In this document: positions 51,852 to 60,618 of the stretch, piece after piece | How the letters are laid out: every line of letters begins with the position of its first letter | Position numbering within the stretch: position 1 is the first letter of the stretch | From: Bacillota bacterium | GTDB taxonomy: Bacteria > Bacillota > Clostridia > Lachnospirales > Lachnospiraceae | Reading direction: 5' to 3' | DNA length: 64,000 bases | Assembly: GCA_023418475.1 (NCBI GenBank) | Contig: JAEZZO010000056.1 | Location: 1-64,000 of the forward strand | The notes under the pieces: generated by a model | Told to the model about the DNA's origin: nothing | Databases searched by the model: none | What the model saw: only the letters and a program-made list of their open reading frames with translations | Position numbers and translations under genes: made by a program

Positions 51852-52808
51852 TTACATAGATACCATATTGTTTTTCCTGGAATAAATATAGACGTGATCC
51901 GACAATATCTCATCTCGTGCTACCTGGGTACGGTTAACATCTCTAACCATTTCTTCCAAGGCTTCCTTCGAAACTGTTTTATGAACGGGAACAAGTATTA
52001 CCTCATGTATGCTGCTGGGAAGTATGTAAAAATCAGAATGTATTTGCTTTGAGAAGTTCATAAGAACATTATCATATAAGAGGCAGGCAGCACCGTTGAT
52101 ACCTTTTCGATTCGATAGAATATACATTTTGTTATCATTCGAGTCATCACGGATTTCTATTTCAAAATCCCTTTCGATTACTCTATTATCATTGCCCTCA
52201 GTAGAATGCTCCTTCAGAATACCAAGGATTACTTCATCCATACTTTTTATCACCGGGTAAAAAATTCTATTCGTGTTTTCTTTTGACAATTCGTATAGAT
52301 TACTCAGAGATATATTCCACAATTTCATATGTTCATTCGTAATGCGAATTGTGCCAATCCCGTCTTCATCATCTCTTACCAGACAATGAAAAGTAATGGC
52401 CAGATCCAGATATTTAATATGAGGTACTTTCTCCAATAGTTTTTTATTTCTTCCATGGCTAACCAAACGGTAAACAATAAACGACTTGATGTTTTCATAA
52501 GAATAGGAGAAATTCTCTGTCAGTCTCGGAATTAAATTCTCCTTATATGTCCTGCAAATACTTTCTGCCAGTTCCTTAACACTGGTACCTTGAAGATATT
52601 CTTCATAATAGGATAGCAGATAGATATTGGGAGAAAAATTATGATCTGCTTTTAGAATAACCAAGCTGTCAAGCTCCAATGAATTATTTTTTGTAACCTT
52701 ATAAATCCTGACATTATACTCCTCTCCCATCATGATGCTTACCATATCGGTAATATCACTGACGAATGTATGATAATTACTCACTGTTTCCTTCACTACC
52801 TCAAACAT
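51852..52808 (-). CDS. DUF5688-family protein
   Basis: A 318-residue soluble protein from the ATG at 52808 (AAGGAGG at 7 nt). The pattern VRIYKVTKNNSLELDSLVILKADHNFSPNIYLLSYYEEYLQGTSVKELAESI is typical of DUF5688, which often occurs in several copies in Lachnospiraceae. The rest alternates helices and strands, with FHCLVRDDEDGIGTIRITNEHMKLW in the middle and ILPSSIHEVILVP near the end. No catalytic motif is recognisable. It is followed upstream on the same strand by the membrane protein and the GGDEF-EAL gene. Confidence 0.8.
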   Translation of the reverse strand: MFEVVKETVSNYHTFVSDITDMVSIMMGEEYNVRIYKVTKNNSLELDSLVILKADHNFSPNIYLLSYYEEYLQGTSVKELAESICRTYKENLIPRLTENFSYSYENIKSFIVYRLVSHGRNKKLLEKVPHIKYLDLAITFHCLVRDDEDGIGTIRITNEHMKLWNISLSNLYELSKENTNRIFYPVIKSMDEVILGILKEHSTEGNDNRVIERDFEIEIRDDSNDNKMYILSNRKGINGAACLLYDNVLMNFSKQIHSDFYILPSSIHEVILVPVHKTVSKEALEEMVRDVNRTQVARDEILSDHVYIYSRKNNMVSM

Positions 52809-52961
52809 GAAAAAGCCTCCTTCGTTTAATGTAATTAACATTGGGTTTCTATTACCAGATTTAGTAAGATAATAACGATTGTTAGAAATAGAAATACCAG
52901 AATCAACCATTGATTGTAAAAATATTTTAGCAAAAATGCTTGCCAATGGCAAGCATTGTTA

Positions 52962-53738
52962 TTACATATTTTTACATGAAAATTTTTTATTTTTTTGTAG
53001 ATTATGCTTAATACTTAATGAAATCAATACCTGAGAGGGTGCGTAGAAAGTCCACATTAGAATAGAGGAAATATTATAAATAATCTTACCTATTTTCTCA
53101 GGAAGAGTAATAAATCCAGACATATTAAAAAGTCCTACATTAATATCACATAATAAAAACAGGCACATTCCCACAGCAAATAAAACCATTCCATTGCTAT
53201 TCGATCCAAGAATTGCTGACCTCACAGCAGTAATCGTATTTGTTGAAATACATATAAAATAAAAAATACTGATGCTTAGAAGAAAGTCGGGATAAACTCC
53301 TGCAAGCTTTAAAATCAAGCATATAAAAACAGCTATCATAAGCTGCAGAATAATTCTAATTGGTAATTTGTGTAGCAAAAGCTCCCTGCGCTTTTTTTCC
53401 ACCTCAAAATCGGCAAGCAGAATTCGTATGCCATACAGCTGCTGCACTATGATAAAGGTCAGCACTCCGTAAAGATAACAATCCAAAATTAACAGGAACA
53501 AGTCCGATAGCAGGGTAAAAAACAAACCTGCTTTCATACAAAAAAGAATGCTTCTATCAGCACTTTTCTCTTGAAAAAGTGCATAACAGAAGCATAATAA
53601 AATCGCACAAAATTTTACATTTCTTGATAGCAGCAAATATTCACCTGACAAATCCAAGATAAGAAATATGGCATAGAATATTATTTGTACAAATACAAAT
53701 AACACATCCACATTCATTTTTATCTTAACAGGCTTCAC
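52962..53738 (-). CDS. Multi-pass membrane protein, possibly YhhN-like
   Basis: A 258-residue hydrophobic protein with about seven to eight helices. The layout, with SDLFLLILDCYLYGVLTFIIVQQLYG near residue 78-103 and CDINVGLFN...YAPSQVLISLS near the end, resembles the YhhN/TMEM86 (lysoplasmalogenase) family, but the match is weak by eye. The start is GTG at 53738, with GGGGA 7 nt upstream. It lies 28 nt downstream of the GGDEF-EAL gene and is probably cotranscribed with it. Confidence 0.6.
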   Translation of the reverse strand: MKPVKIKMNVDVLFVFVQIIFYAIFLILDLSGEYLLLSRNVKFCAILLCFCYALFQEKSADRSILFCMKAGLFFTLLSDLFLLILDCYLYGVLTFIIVQQLYGIRILLADFEVEKKRRELLLHKLPIRIILQLMIAVFICLILKLAGVYPDFLLSISIFYFICISTNTITAVRSAILGSNSNGMVLFAVGMCLFLLCDINVGLFNMSGFITLPEKIGKIIYNISSILMWTFYAPSQVLISLSIKHNLQKNKKFSCKNM

Positions 53739-53766
53739 AAAAAAGTCCCCTTTACCAATTTATGTA

Positions 53767-55305
53767 TTATTCTTGATCTTTTAAAAATAAAACTGCTTTC
53801 TCCTTCGGTACTGGTTTACTGTACAAAAAGCCTTGCGCCTTGTCGCAATTTGATTCTTTTAGAAATATTTCCTGATCAGAGCTTTCGACACCTTCAGCAA
53901 TTACATATAGATCCAGATTTCTTGCAAGTGTGATAATTGCTTGAATAATCTTCTGGTCACACTGATCCTCCATAACGGTATTGAGAAAACTCCTGTCTAT
54001 TTTTAAGTTACTGACTGGAAGTCTCTTTAAATAATTCATAGAGGAATAGCCAGTTCCAAAATCATCCAGCGAAAAACTTACACCGATCTTCTTCAATTCC
54101 TGAATTGTTGCTATTGTATATTCTATATCATCAAGTGCAATGGTCTCTGTTATCTCAAGTTCGAGTTTATTGGGGTTAATACCTGTCTCTTCAATAACAT
54201 CACAAACAAGCTTTACGATATCTTTGTCTTTAAACTGTCTGGCAGAAAGATTTACCGCCATCGTAATATCTGGGTAGTCATCCGACCATTGTTTCAACTG
54301 AGTACAAGCTGTTAACAGAACCCACTTTCCAATTGGTACAATCAAACCGGTTTCCTCTGCCAGATAAATAAACTCATCCGGATAAACAAGACCTCTGGTT
54401 GGATGATTCCAACGGATCAAAGCCTCAAAGCCAACAACCTTTTTTGTCTCCAAGTTCATCTGTGCCTGATAAAACAGAACAAATTCCTTACGTTCAAGCG
54501 CTTTCCTAAGTTCGGACTGTGTCTCAATTTTTTCCGTTAGCTTCTGGTTAAAAGAATACTCAAAGTAAACATGTGTATTTTTACCGTTCGCCTTTGCAAC
54601 ATACATTGCACTATCAACATTCTTCGTCAAAGATTGTGAGGTCTTACCATCCTTGGGTGCATATACAATTCCAATACTTACTGTCACAAAATACTCTTTT
54701 GTAGATAATATAAATGGATAGCTGAAAACATTTTTAATCTTTTTAATTTTCTCTTCAAATGCCATTGCGTCTGTTAAATTCTGTGTTAAGACAATAAACT
54801 CATCACCGCCAATTCTGGCCAGATAGTCATTCTCATCCATCACCTGCTTCAAACGGTACGTTACGTCAATTAACAGCTCATCGCCATAAGAGTGTCCCAA
54901 ACTATCATTGATATTCTTAAAATTATCAAGGTCAATGTCCATGATCGCAATTATCTCTTCCGATCGAAGCGTCAACATGATATTATCCAGCATTTCTGTA
55001 AATGCCGTACGGTTAGGTAATTCTGTCAAATAATCGGTATAAGCCAGCTTTTTCATGCTTTCTTTATTTTTATTCAACTCTTCATATTTCATGCTTAGTT
55101 CATTATAAGAGTTCAAAGAAGCATTATATGTTTCTTCCAATTCCTGGCATTTCAATATAACTTTTTGACTTTCTTCATTTGTAAGGTAATCTCTTTGCTT
55201 CATTTTACTTAATTGAATCATCAAAACGACCAGCATCAGGAAGACGATCATCAAGGATGCTATTAAACCTAATACAATCAGCCGGTTAATCACAAAATAT
55301 CCCAT
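53767..55305 (-). CDS. GGDEF-EAL protein (c-di-GMP turnover)
   Basis: A 512-residue signalling protein: one N-terminal membrane helix (about 8-30), a coiled-coil segment (about 35-85), a GGDEF domain with intact ARIGGDEFIVLTQ (near residue 165-177) and an EAL domain with intact GFEALIRWNHP (near 295), DDFGTGYSS and EGVES. Both active sites look complete, so it may make or degrade c-di-GMP, the phosphodiesterase being more usual in such tandems. No RxxD inhibitory site is seen. TGGAGGG precedes the ATG. It leads a group with the membrane protein. Confidence 0.93.
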   Translation of the reverse strand: MGYFVINRLIVLGLIASLMIVFLMLVVLMIQLSKMKQRDYLTNEESQKVILKCQELEETYNASLNSYNELSMKYEELNKNKESMKKLAYTDYLTELPNRTAFTEMLDNIMLTLRSEEIIAIMDIDLDNFKNINDSLGHSYGDELLIDVTYRLKQVMDENDYLARIGGDEFIVLTQNLTDAMAFEEKIKKIKNVFSYPFILSTKEYFVTVSIGIVYAPKDGKTSQSLTKNVDSAMYVAKANGKNTHVYFEYSFNQKLTEKIETQSELRKALERKEFVLFYQAQMNLETKKVVGFEALIRWNHPTRGLVYPDEFIYLAEETGLIVPIGKWVLLTACTQLKQWSDDYPDITMAVNLSARQFKDKDIVKLVCDVIEETGINPNKLELEITETIALDDIEYTIATIQELKKIGVSFSLDDFGTGYSSMNYLKRLPVSNLKIDRSFLNTVMEDQCDQKIIQAIITLARNLDLYVIAEGVESSDQEIFLKESNCDKAQGFLYSKPVPKEKAVLFLKDQE

Positions 55306-55341
55306 AAACCCTCCAATACGTACCCCAAACGTATTCTTCTG

Positions 55342-56727
55342 TTATTTTGATTTTAAATACTTATCAATTCCAGCAGCTGCTGCTTTTCCAGCCCCCATCG
55401 CAAGAATTACTGTAGCAGCTCCTGTAACCGCATCTCCACCGGCAAAAACACCTTCCCTGGAGGTTGATCCTGTTTCTTCCTCAGCAACAATGCATCGATA
55501 CTTATTGACTTCCAACCCGTTCGTGGTTGAGGCGATCAGTGGATTAGGACTGGTTCCTAGAGACATAATAACAGTATCTAATTCCAGCACAAATTCTGAT
55601 CCCTGCTTCTCAACAGGTTTTCTTCTTCCTGAGGCATCAGGCTCCCCCAGCTCCATCTCAGCACAACGCATTCCTGAAACCCATCCATTTTCATTTACCA
55701 GTATTTCCTTTGGATTTGTCAGCAGTTTGAAGATGATACCTTCTTCCTTTGCGTGATGTACTTCCTCAACTCTTGCAGGAAGTTCAGCCTCACCTCTTCG
55801 ATAGACGATATAAACTTCTGCTCCAAGTCTTAAAGCTGTTCTTGCAGCATCCATTGCAACATTGCCTCCCCCGACAACAGCAACTTTTTTACCTGCAATA
55901 ATAGGTGTATCATAGTTCTTATCAAATGCTTTCATCAAATTATTACGTGTCAGATATTCGTTCGCAGAGAATACACCATTCGCATTTTCTCCTGGAATAC
56001 CCATGAATTTCGGCAGACCCGCTCCGGAACCGATAAAAATAGCTTCAAAGCCTTCTTCCTCCATTAGCTCGTCGATGGTGATAGATTTGCCAATTACCAC
56101 ATCTGTCTCTATTTTTACGCCCAGCGATTTCACATTCTCAATCTCAGCCTTGACAACTGATTCTTTTGGCAGTCGGAATTCTGGAATTCCATATACCAGA
56201 ACTCCTCCCGGTTCATGCAGGGCTTCAAAAATCGTTACATCGTAACCCAGCTTTGCTAAATCGCCTGCACAGGTTAATCCCGCCGGTCCGGCTCCAATAA
56301 CTGCCACTTTTCTGCTCGTAACTTCTGTGGGCTTGTCAGGCGTAATTTGATGCTCTCTCGCCCAATCTGCCGTGAAGCGTTCCAGCTTACCAATGGATAC
56401 CGGATCGCCCTTTATTCCTCTGATACACTTTTGCTCACATTGTGATTCCTGAGGGCATACCCTACCGCAGACAGCCGGAAGTGAGGAGTACTTACTGATT
56501 ACCTGAAACGCCTCTTTTACATCACCATTCACAATTTCTTTAATAAAGCCTGGTATATCTATTGAAACCGGACAACCGGAAACACATTTTGGATTTTTAC
56601 ATTGAATACAGCGAGCAGCTTCTTGCATCGCCTCTTCCCTATTATACCCATAACAGACCTCTTCAAAATTAGTTGCCCTAACCTTAGGGTCCTGTTCCCT
56701 GACCGGAACTTTCTTTAAAACATCCAT
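55342..56727 (-). CDS. nfnB: NfnB / homotetrameric glutamate synthase-like flavoprotein
   Basis: A 461-residue FAD and Fe-S protein annotated in many genomes as glutamate synthase (NADPH) small subunit, GltA. The N-terminus holds cysteine sets for [4Fe-4S] clusters (CIQCKNPKCVSGCP, then CGRVCPQESQCEQKC). FAD binding is at VIGAGPAGLTCAGDLAKLGY (about 143-162) and NADP binding at VVGGGNVAMDAARTALRLGA (about 285-304). It lies directly after the NfnA-like gene, as in the NADH-dependent ferredoxin:NADP oxidoreductase that bifurcates electrons. GGAGGG precedes the ATG. No large glutamate synthase subunit is nearby, which favours Nfn. Confidence 0.88.
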   Translation of the reverse strand: MDVLKKVPVREQDPKVRATNFEEVCYGYNREEAMQEAARCIQCKNPKCVSGCPVSIDIPGFIKEIVNGDVKEAFQVISKYSSLPAVCGRVCPQESQCEQKCIRGIKGDPVSIGKLERFTADWAREHQITPDKPTEVTSRKVAVIGAGPAGLTCAGDLAKLGYDVTIFEALHEPGGVLVYGIPEFRLPKESVVKAEIENVKSLGVKIETDVVIGKSITIDELMEEEGFEAIFIGSGAGLPKFMGIPGENANGVFSANEYLTRNNLMKAFDKNYDTPIIAGKKVAVVGGGNVAMDAARTALRLGAEVYIVYRRGEAELPARVEEVHHAKEEGIIFKLLTNPKEILVNENGWVSGMRCAEMELGEPDASGRRKPVEKQGSEFVLELDTVIMSLGTSPNPLIASTTNGLEVNKYRCIVAEEETGSTSREGVFAGGDAVTGAATVILAMGAGKAAAAGIDKYLKSK

Positions 56728-56867
56728 TTCATTCCCTCCATGGTTTTAGAGTTTACCTTCCTGTATATTCTTGAAGTTATATCTCCATAGTCTTAGAGTT
56801 TATCCCTTGCTATTATATATTACTTCTGCAATGCCAGAGCTTAAATCCAAGCTGTTACCTTACTCTA

Positions 56868-57770
56868 TTATTTGTCATGGCATTCACAGCCGGGATGGTG
56901 GTGAGTCGCACCTTCCTTATCTCGCAGAACCTTTTTACCTTCTTCCGTTTTATACATCTGAAGTCTTTTCATTGCTTCATCAAAATTAACAAGATGTCCG
57001 TCAAATTCAGGACCATCCACACAGGCAAATTTCACTTCATTACCAATCGTCAATCTGCAGGCTCCGCACATTCCTGTGCCGTCTACCATAACAGGATTCA
57101 TACTTACAATTGTCTTTATTCCAAGCTCTTTCGTCAGAAGGCATACAAACTTCATCATAATCATTGGCCCGATTGCGATCACCAGATCATACTGCTTTCC
57201 CTGCTGAATAACCAAACTTTTAATACAATCGTTTACATTACCTTTCAATCCATAGGAGCCATCATCTGTCGTTATGTATAGATTTTCAGTGTATTCCTTC
57301 ATCTCATTTTCCAGAATAATTAACTCCTTATTTCTTGCACCAATGATACAGTCTACTGCATATCCGTTTTCCTTCATCCATTTAACCTGTGGATAAACCG
57401 GTGCGGCACCGACACCTCCTGCTACAAACAGAACCCTCTTATCCGACAGCTCCTGCCTGCTCATATCAATTAACTCTGATCTGCGGCCTAATGGTCCAGT
57501 GAAATCACGAAATGCTTCTCCTTCTTCGTACTGTGCCATCAATTTGGTAGATGTTCCTATCGCTTGAAAAACAATTGTGACCGTTTCTGCTTCTCTGTCG
57601 TAGTCACAGATCGTCAAAGGAATTCTCTCTCCTTTTTCGTCCATCTTGACAATTACAAACTGTCCTGGATAACAATTTTTTGCTACCCTGGGAGCCTTTA
57701 TATCCATAAGATATATCGAATCTGAAAGACTTTCTTTCTTCACAATTGTATACTTATAATTCTCCGCCAT
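56868..57770 (-). CDS. nfnA: NfnA-like FAD/NAD-binding oxidoreductase subunit
   Basis: A 300-residue subunit of the ferredoxin-NADP reductase/dihydroorotate dehydrogenase electron-transfer type. FAD binding is suggested by PLTICDYDREAETV near 57-70, NAD binding by VLFVAGGVGAAPVYPQVKWM near 110-130, and a [2Fe-2S] cluster by the cysteine set MCGACRLTIGNEVKFACVDG near 225-245. The C-terminus is His/Cys-rich (HHHPGCECH), which is unusual. GAGG lies upstream of the ATG at 57770. It precedes nfnB by 140 nt. Together they should balance NADH, NADPH and ferredoxin. Confidence 0.88.
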   Translation of the reverse strand: MAENYKYTIVKKESLSDSIYLMDIKAPRVAKNCYPGQFVIVKMDEKGERIPLTICDYDREAETVTIVFQAIGTSTKLMAQYEEGEAFRDFTGPLGRRSELIDMSRQELSDKRVLFVAGGVGAAPVYPQVKWMKENGYAVDCIIGARNKELIILENEMKEYTENLYITTDDGSYGLKGNVNDCIKSLVIQQGKQYDLVIAIGPMIMMKFVCLLTKELGIKTIVSMNPVMVDGTGMCGACRLTIGNEVKFACVDGPEFDGHLVNFDEAMKRLQMYKTEEGKKVLRDKEGATHHHPGCECHDK

Positions 57771-58005
57771 TTCGATAAACCTCTTTCTCCAACTATAATA
57801 CAGAATTTTCTGACAAGATAAAGCGGCAAGGAAGGCCTCTTTGCTTGTTATATTAAAATTCATAATTTTTATTATAAGGTAGATATCATAAAAAATCCAG
57901 TTAATTTTTGCGTTGCTATTTACTCTTCATGAATTCGATACATTTGGAGTATCATTTATAACGAAATTCGCCCATTTGCTTTCGGTGTTAAAAGCCTTAT
58001 ATTTT

Positions 58006-58086
58006 AAAAAAGACTTAAGCAAAATATCTTGAAGCTTGAAACGACTTATATCGTTTCAAAACAGATATTTTGGAAAAGTCCTTTTT
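58006..58086 (-). terminator. Long hairpin terminator of the CYTH-HD operon
   Basis: A roughly 80-nt hairpin with arms ending in AAAAAAGACTT and AAGTCCTTTTTT and the inner pairs CAAAATATCT/AGATATTTTG and TTGAAACGA/TCGTTTCAA. On the minus strand it starts at the HD gene stop and is followed by TTTTTTAAAAT. Confidence 0.8.
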
Positions 58087-58725
58087 TCATCTATTTTTGT
58101 CCAATTCATTTTTTACTTGCTTGAGTTTCTTAATAAAAATGTTATATTCCATCTCTTCTGATGCAATAACTGCCCCGTATCTTCCCATTCTGTCACATAA
58201 ACATAATAATGCAATTTCATTGATATCCACTTTGTGAATTAAATTCGCTACATCGCTGTAAGGTAAATCTCGAAGTACATAAAGCATATGCATATGGTAT
58301 CTGACCAGACTAGCAACCTTCTGAATAAATTCTTCATTCTGTGTAAAATACATTAAAAACTTCACACACAATTTTTCTCCGATTTTATCGTGATCATAGG
58401 AAGTTATCTTCCCTTTTCTAATTTTGGTTGCTTCCGGTTTCCCTATATCATGAAGCAGGGCTGCCCACATAAAAACAAGTGGGTCACTGCTCTTACTCCT
58501 TACTTTTGCCGCTTCATCTAAAACCAACATCGTATGCTTCCATACACTTCCCTCAGGATGGTATTTTTTTGATTGTTCTGTGCTTTTAAGAAGCCATAAC
58601 ATATTAAAAGGAGCCTCAGAATAATTACTGTCTTCTGAAAGCAGTTGTATATATTCTGAGGGTCTTTTATCTTGTATTAAATGTTTTGTTATTTCCTTAA
58701 ATTGTTCTCTTCTAAAATCCTGCAT
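58087..58725 (-). CDS. HD-domain protein
   Basis: A 212-residue protein whose HD phosphohydrolase domain (about 60-200) shows SVWKHTMLVLDEAA, then MWAALLHDIGKPEATKIRKGKITSYDHDKIG, the H...HD...D metal set. Substrates of such proteins are nucleotides or RNA ends; the segment resembles tRNA nucleotidyltransferase-type HD domains. The start was set at the ATG at 58725, which follows the stop of the 58-codon gene by one base (TAATATG), implying reinitiation. The open frame to 58860 overlaps that gene out of frame and lacks a ribosome binding site. It ends a CYTH-containing operon. Confidence 0.75.
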   Translation of the reverse strand: MQDFRREQFKEITKHLIQDKRPSEYIQLLSEDSNYSEAPFNMLWLLKSTEQSKKYHPEGSVWKHTMLVLDEAAKVRSKSSDPLVFMWAALLHDIGKPEATKIRKGKITSYDHDKIGEKLCVKFLMYFTQNEEFIQKVASLVRYHMHMLYVLRDLPYSDVANLIHKVDINEIALLCLCDRMGRYGAVIASEEMEYNIFIKKLKQVKNELDKNR

Positions 58726-58726
58726 A

Positions 58727-58903
58727 TTATTTCGGTTCATGGGGCGGCACTTCATAATGATGTGCCCTTTGATGTCCCGACTTACCTTTTCCCTGTATTT
58801 CAGGGACAGGAGGTGTGTCATTCTTTTGAACATGCATTCCCTGTGATCCTTCTGTGCCATGGGGTTGTGTTACATCCGGTCTTCTCATACCTGCCTTTGC
58901 CAT
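58727..58903 (-). CDS. Small 58-residue protein between the Lys-rich protein and HD genes
   Basis: An open frame beginning MAKAGMRRPDVTQPHGTE and ending VPPHEPK, with AAAGGAAAG 8 nt before the ATG at 58903. It is rich in His, Pro, Gln, Lys and Gly, has no cysteine and no hydrophobic core, and includes PPVPEIQGKGKSG. It is likely disordered and basic. Similar short basic proteins occur in Clostridia as far as I recall, without known function. The stop is one base from the HD protein start. The frame, the ribosome binding site and the coupling support a real gene. Confidence 0.6.
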   Translation of the reverse strand: MAKAGMRRPDVTQPHGTEGSQGMHVQKNDTPPVPEIQGKGKSGHQRAHHYEVPPHEPK

Positions 58904-58957
58904 TTATAAGCTTTCCTTTCCGGTACCCGCCATAATAGAAGCAGTACCACCTTCCTG

Positions 58958-59200
58958 CTAAACGTCATTTTGCTTGTTTGATTGCTTCTTTGCTGTTTTG
59001 CTCTTATTTTGATTTTCACGGGTAAGTGGTGTCTGACCATCCGCTTTCTTGATTCTGGCCCGTTTATTGTCAGGTTGACTGTCTTTCGGCATAATTACCC
59101 TCATTTCTGTATTATTTTTGTCATAGCAAGTTGAATTTATTTCTTCAATTGTTTTATCCGCCATGATCATATAATTAGTATATACAGTCTTCCGCATCAT
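58958..59200 (-). CDS. Small Lys-rich protein coupled to the CYTH gene
   Basis: An 80-residue frame starting at the ATG that overlaps the CYTH stop (ATGA, 59200). It begins MMRKTVYTNYMIMADKTIEE and its C-terminal half is very basic and polar, with many Lys, Asn and Gln. One short helical region lies near residues 10-30. No family is recognised. The overlap and the AGGG upstream support translation. A longer frame to 59299 would overlap the CYTH gene without need. Confidence 0.55.
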   Translation of the reverse strand: MMRKTVYTNYMIMADKTIEEINSTCYDKNNTEMRVIMPKDSQPDNKRARIKKADGQTPLTRENQNKSKTAKKQSNKQNDV

Positions 59201-59706
59201 ATCCCTGCTTTTGATATACCAAGATCTTCTACCCCTGATAGCTTTGATAAAGAGTAATTTGTAAAACGCTGGTCTGAAGATACTTCCCTTGCAAACCATT
59301 CCGGTATCACAAATTCGTTGGCCGTCTTCTCATCTGGAAATTCTACCTCTACAAAAATCAGTCCATTAAGTAGTCCTTCAAATATATCGAGCTCAGCCGT
59401 CAAATCATGTTCCAGTGGAATTAAATACCTGGTTTTTTGTACCAGATTTGCATCAATTTTTACTAATAATTCCTCATAAGCCTCTTTCGTTAGCGGAAGC
59501 TCCACTTCATGATTAATAATAGCACTATTCTTCGTTTTCTTTTCTAAGCCTGCTTTTGATTTGTAAGTCAGAATATACTCATCATTGCTTTTTCGAATCC
59601 TGATCGTGGGATTATGACATAAATAACCCTGTTCTATTTTCTTATACTGATATTGTGACAAATCTCCCGGTATCTTATGAATGAGATACTTTCTCTCTAT
59701 TTCCAT
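59197..59706 (-). CDS. CYTH-domain protein (triphosphate tunnel metalloenzyme family)
   Basis: A 169-residue CYTH protein. The signature ExExK is at the start (MEIERKYLI). Further tunnel residues are RIRKSNDEYILTYKSK (about 35-50), EVELPLTKEAYEELL and the end of the barrel FVEVEFPDEKTAN. Family members hydrolyse triphosphates, inorganic triphosphate or thiamine triphosphate, or make cAMP (class IV); the reaction here is unknown. AAGGAG precedes the ATG. It leads an operon with two small basic proteins and an HD hydrolase, so a nucleotide or polyphosphate role is plausible. Confidence 0.88.
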   Translation of the reverse strand: MEIERKYLIHKIPGDLSQYQYKKIEQGYLCHNPTIRIRKSNDEYILTYKSKAGLEKKTKNSAIINHEVELPLTKEAYEELLVKIDANLVQKTRYLIPLEHDLTAELDIFEGLLNGLIFVEVEFPDEKTANEFVIPEWFAREVSSDQRFTNYSLSKLSGVEDLGISKAGI

Positions 59707-59765
59707 TTCATTACTTCTCCTTTCTTATATCTGTTATAATAAGTAATTAACGCAAGAATTATATT

Positions 59766-59857
59766 AATTGTATACACAGAAAGTACATGTTCTGGAGCGG
59801 AAGTTAAGCGGAGGGAGCGTTGGAGCGGCGGAATATGTGTTTTTTGTGTATACAATT
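59766..59857. repeat. 92-bp palindromic element with GC-rich centre
   Basis: The ends AATTGTATACACA (59766-59778) and TGTGTATACAATT (59845-59857) are perfect 13-bp inverted repeats, and pairing continues inward imperfectly (TACATGTTC against GAATATGTG). The centre (about 59795-59830) is GC-rich with repeats of GGAGCGG, quite unlike its flanks. It resembles a MITE or an intergenic palindromic unit between divergent genes. Confidence 0.65.
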
Positions 59858-59952
59858 TGAACAACTATATAGTTTCGCAATTGTCTAATCTGTTATAAAA
59901 TATTATATCTCTTCTTTCGAATAGCTTGCCTTATTCTGTAGATAATAACACT

Positions 59953-60372
59953 ATGTCAAAAAACAAATGTTTTATTCAAAATTTTATGATTTGCGGATTA
60001 TGCGGCTGGTGCATGGAATGTCTCTGGACAGGTCTTGATTCTATGCGAAGACACACTGATAAAACTCTTTCCTGTCATACCTCTGTATGGATGTTTCCAA
60101 TCTACGGTATGGCCGCCTGCTTATCTCCAATCTGCAACAAGCTGAAGAACCGGCATGTACTGATACGAGGGGGTGTATATACTTTATTTATCTATGCAGC
60201 AGAATACACAAGTGGTGTACTTTTGAAAAAACATGGTGCATGTCCCTGGGATTACAGCAAAGCAAAACTAAACTACAAAGGAGTCATTCGGCTGGATTAC
60301 GCTCCGTTTTGGTGTATGGCCGGATTATTCTTTGAAAAAGTACTAAGAAGAAACGGTGCTGCCTTAAAATAA
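59953..60372 (+). CDS. CmpB-like membrane protein (putative ABC-transporter type IV)
   Basis: A 139-residue membrane protein with four hydrophobic segments. CGLCGWCMECLWTGL, then SVWMFPIYGMAACLSPI, and further GACPWDYSK and APFWCMAGLFFE match the CmpB family (PF06541), named as an ABC-type permease although no ATPase is nearby. The role is unknown. The start at 59953 lacks a good Shine-Dalgarno, so the exact N-terminus is open. It stands alone on the plus strand. Confidence 0.8.
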   Translation: MSKNKCFIQNFMICGLCGWCMECLWTGLDSMRRHTDKTLSCHTSVWMFPIYGMAACLSPICNKLKNRHVLIRGGVYTLFIYAAEYTSGVLLKKHGACPWDYSKAKLNYKGVIRLDYAPFWCMAGLFFEKVLRRNGAALK

Positions 60373-60404
60373 GGGCAGCGCCATTTATATAATTCGCCTG
60401 CTTG

Positions 60405-60505
60405 TTACCGTTCACAGGCTAGTCATTTATCTTTATTATGACCCAATTTCATTTAGATTGCAAGCTTGAAAGGTCTGATTGAAAGTTGTATACTGTGAAC
60501 AGTAA
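60405..60505. repeat. 101-bp palindromic intergenic element
   Basis: TTACCGTTCACAG (60405-60417) and CTGTGAACAGTAA (60493-60505) are complementary at 12 of 13 positions, the remaining pair being G-T compatible in RNA. It lies between the CmpB-like gene and the HAD-GNAT gene. The interior shows no gene. Confidence 0.45.
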
Positions 60506-60618
60506 CGTTAATTGACAGATATAAAGCTACACTCGAAACGTAGTTGGATTGTCAGCAACATTGTTGCAGATACCATACGAACGAATGATTTATATAAAAT
60601 GCCAAGGAGGACATTTTC

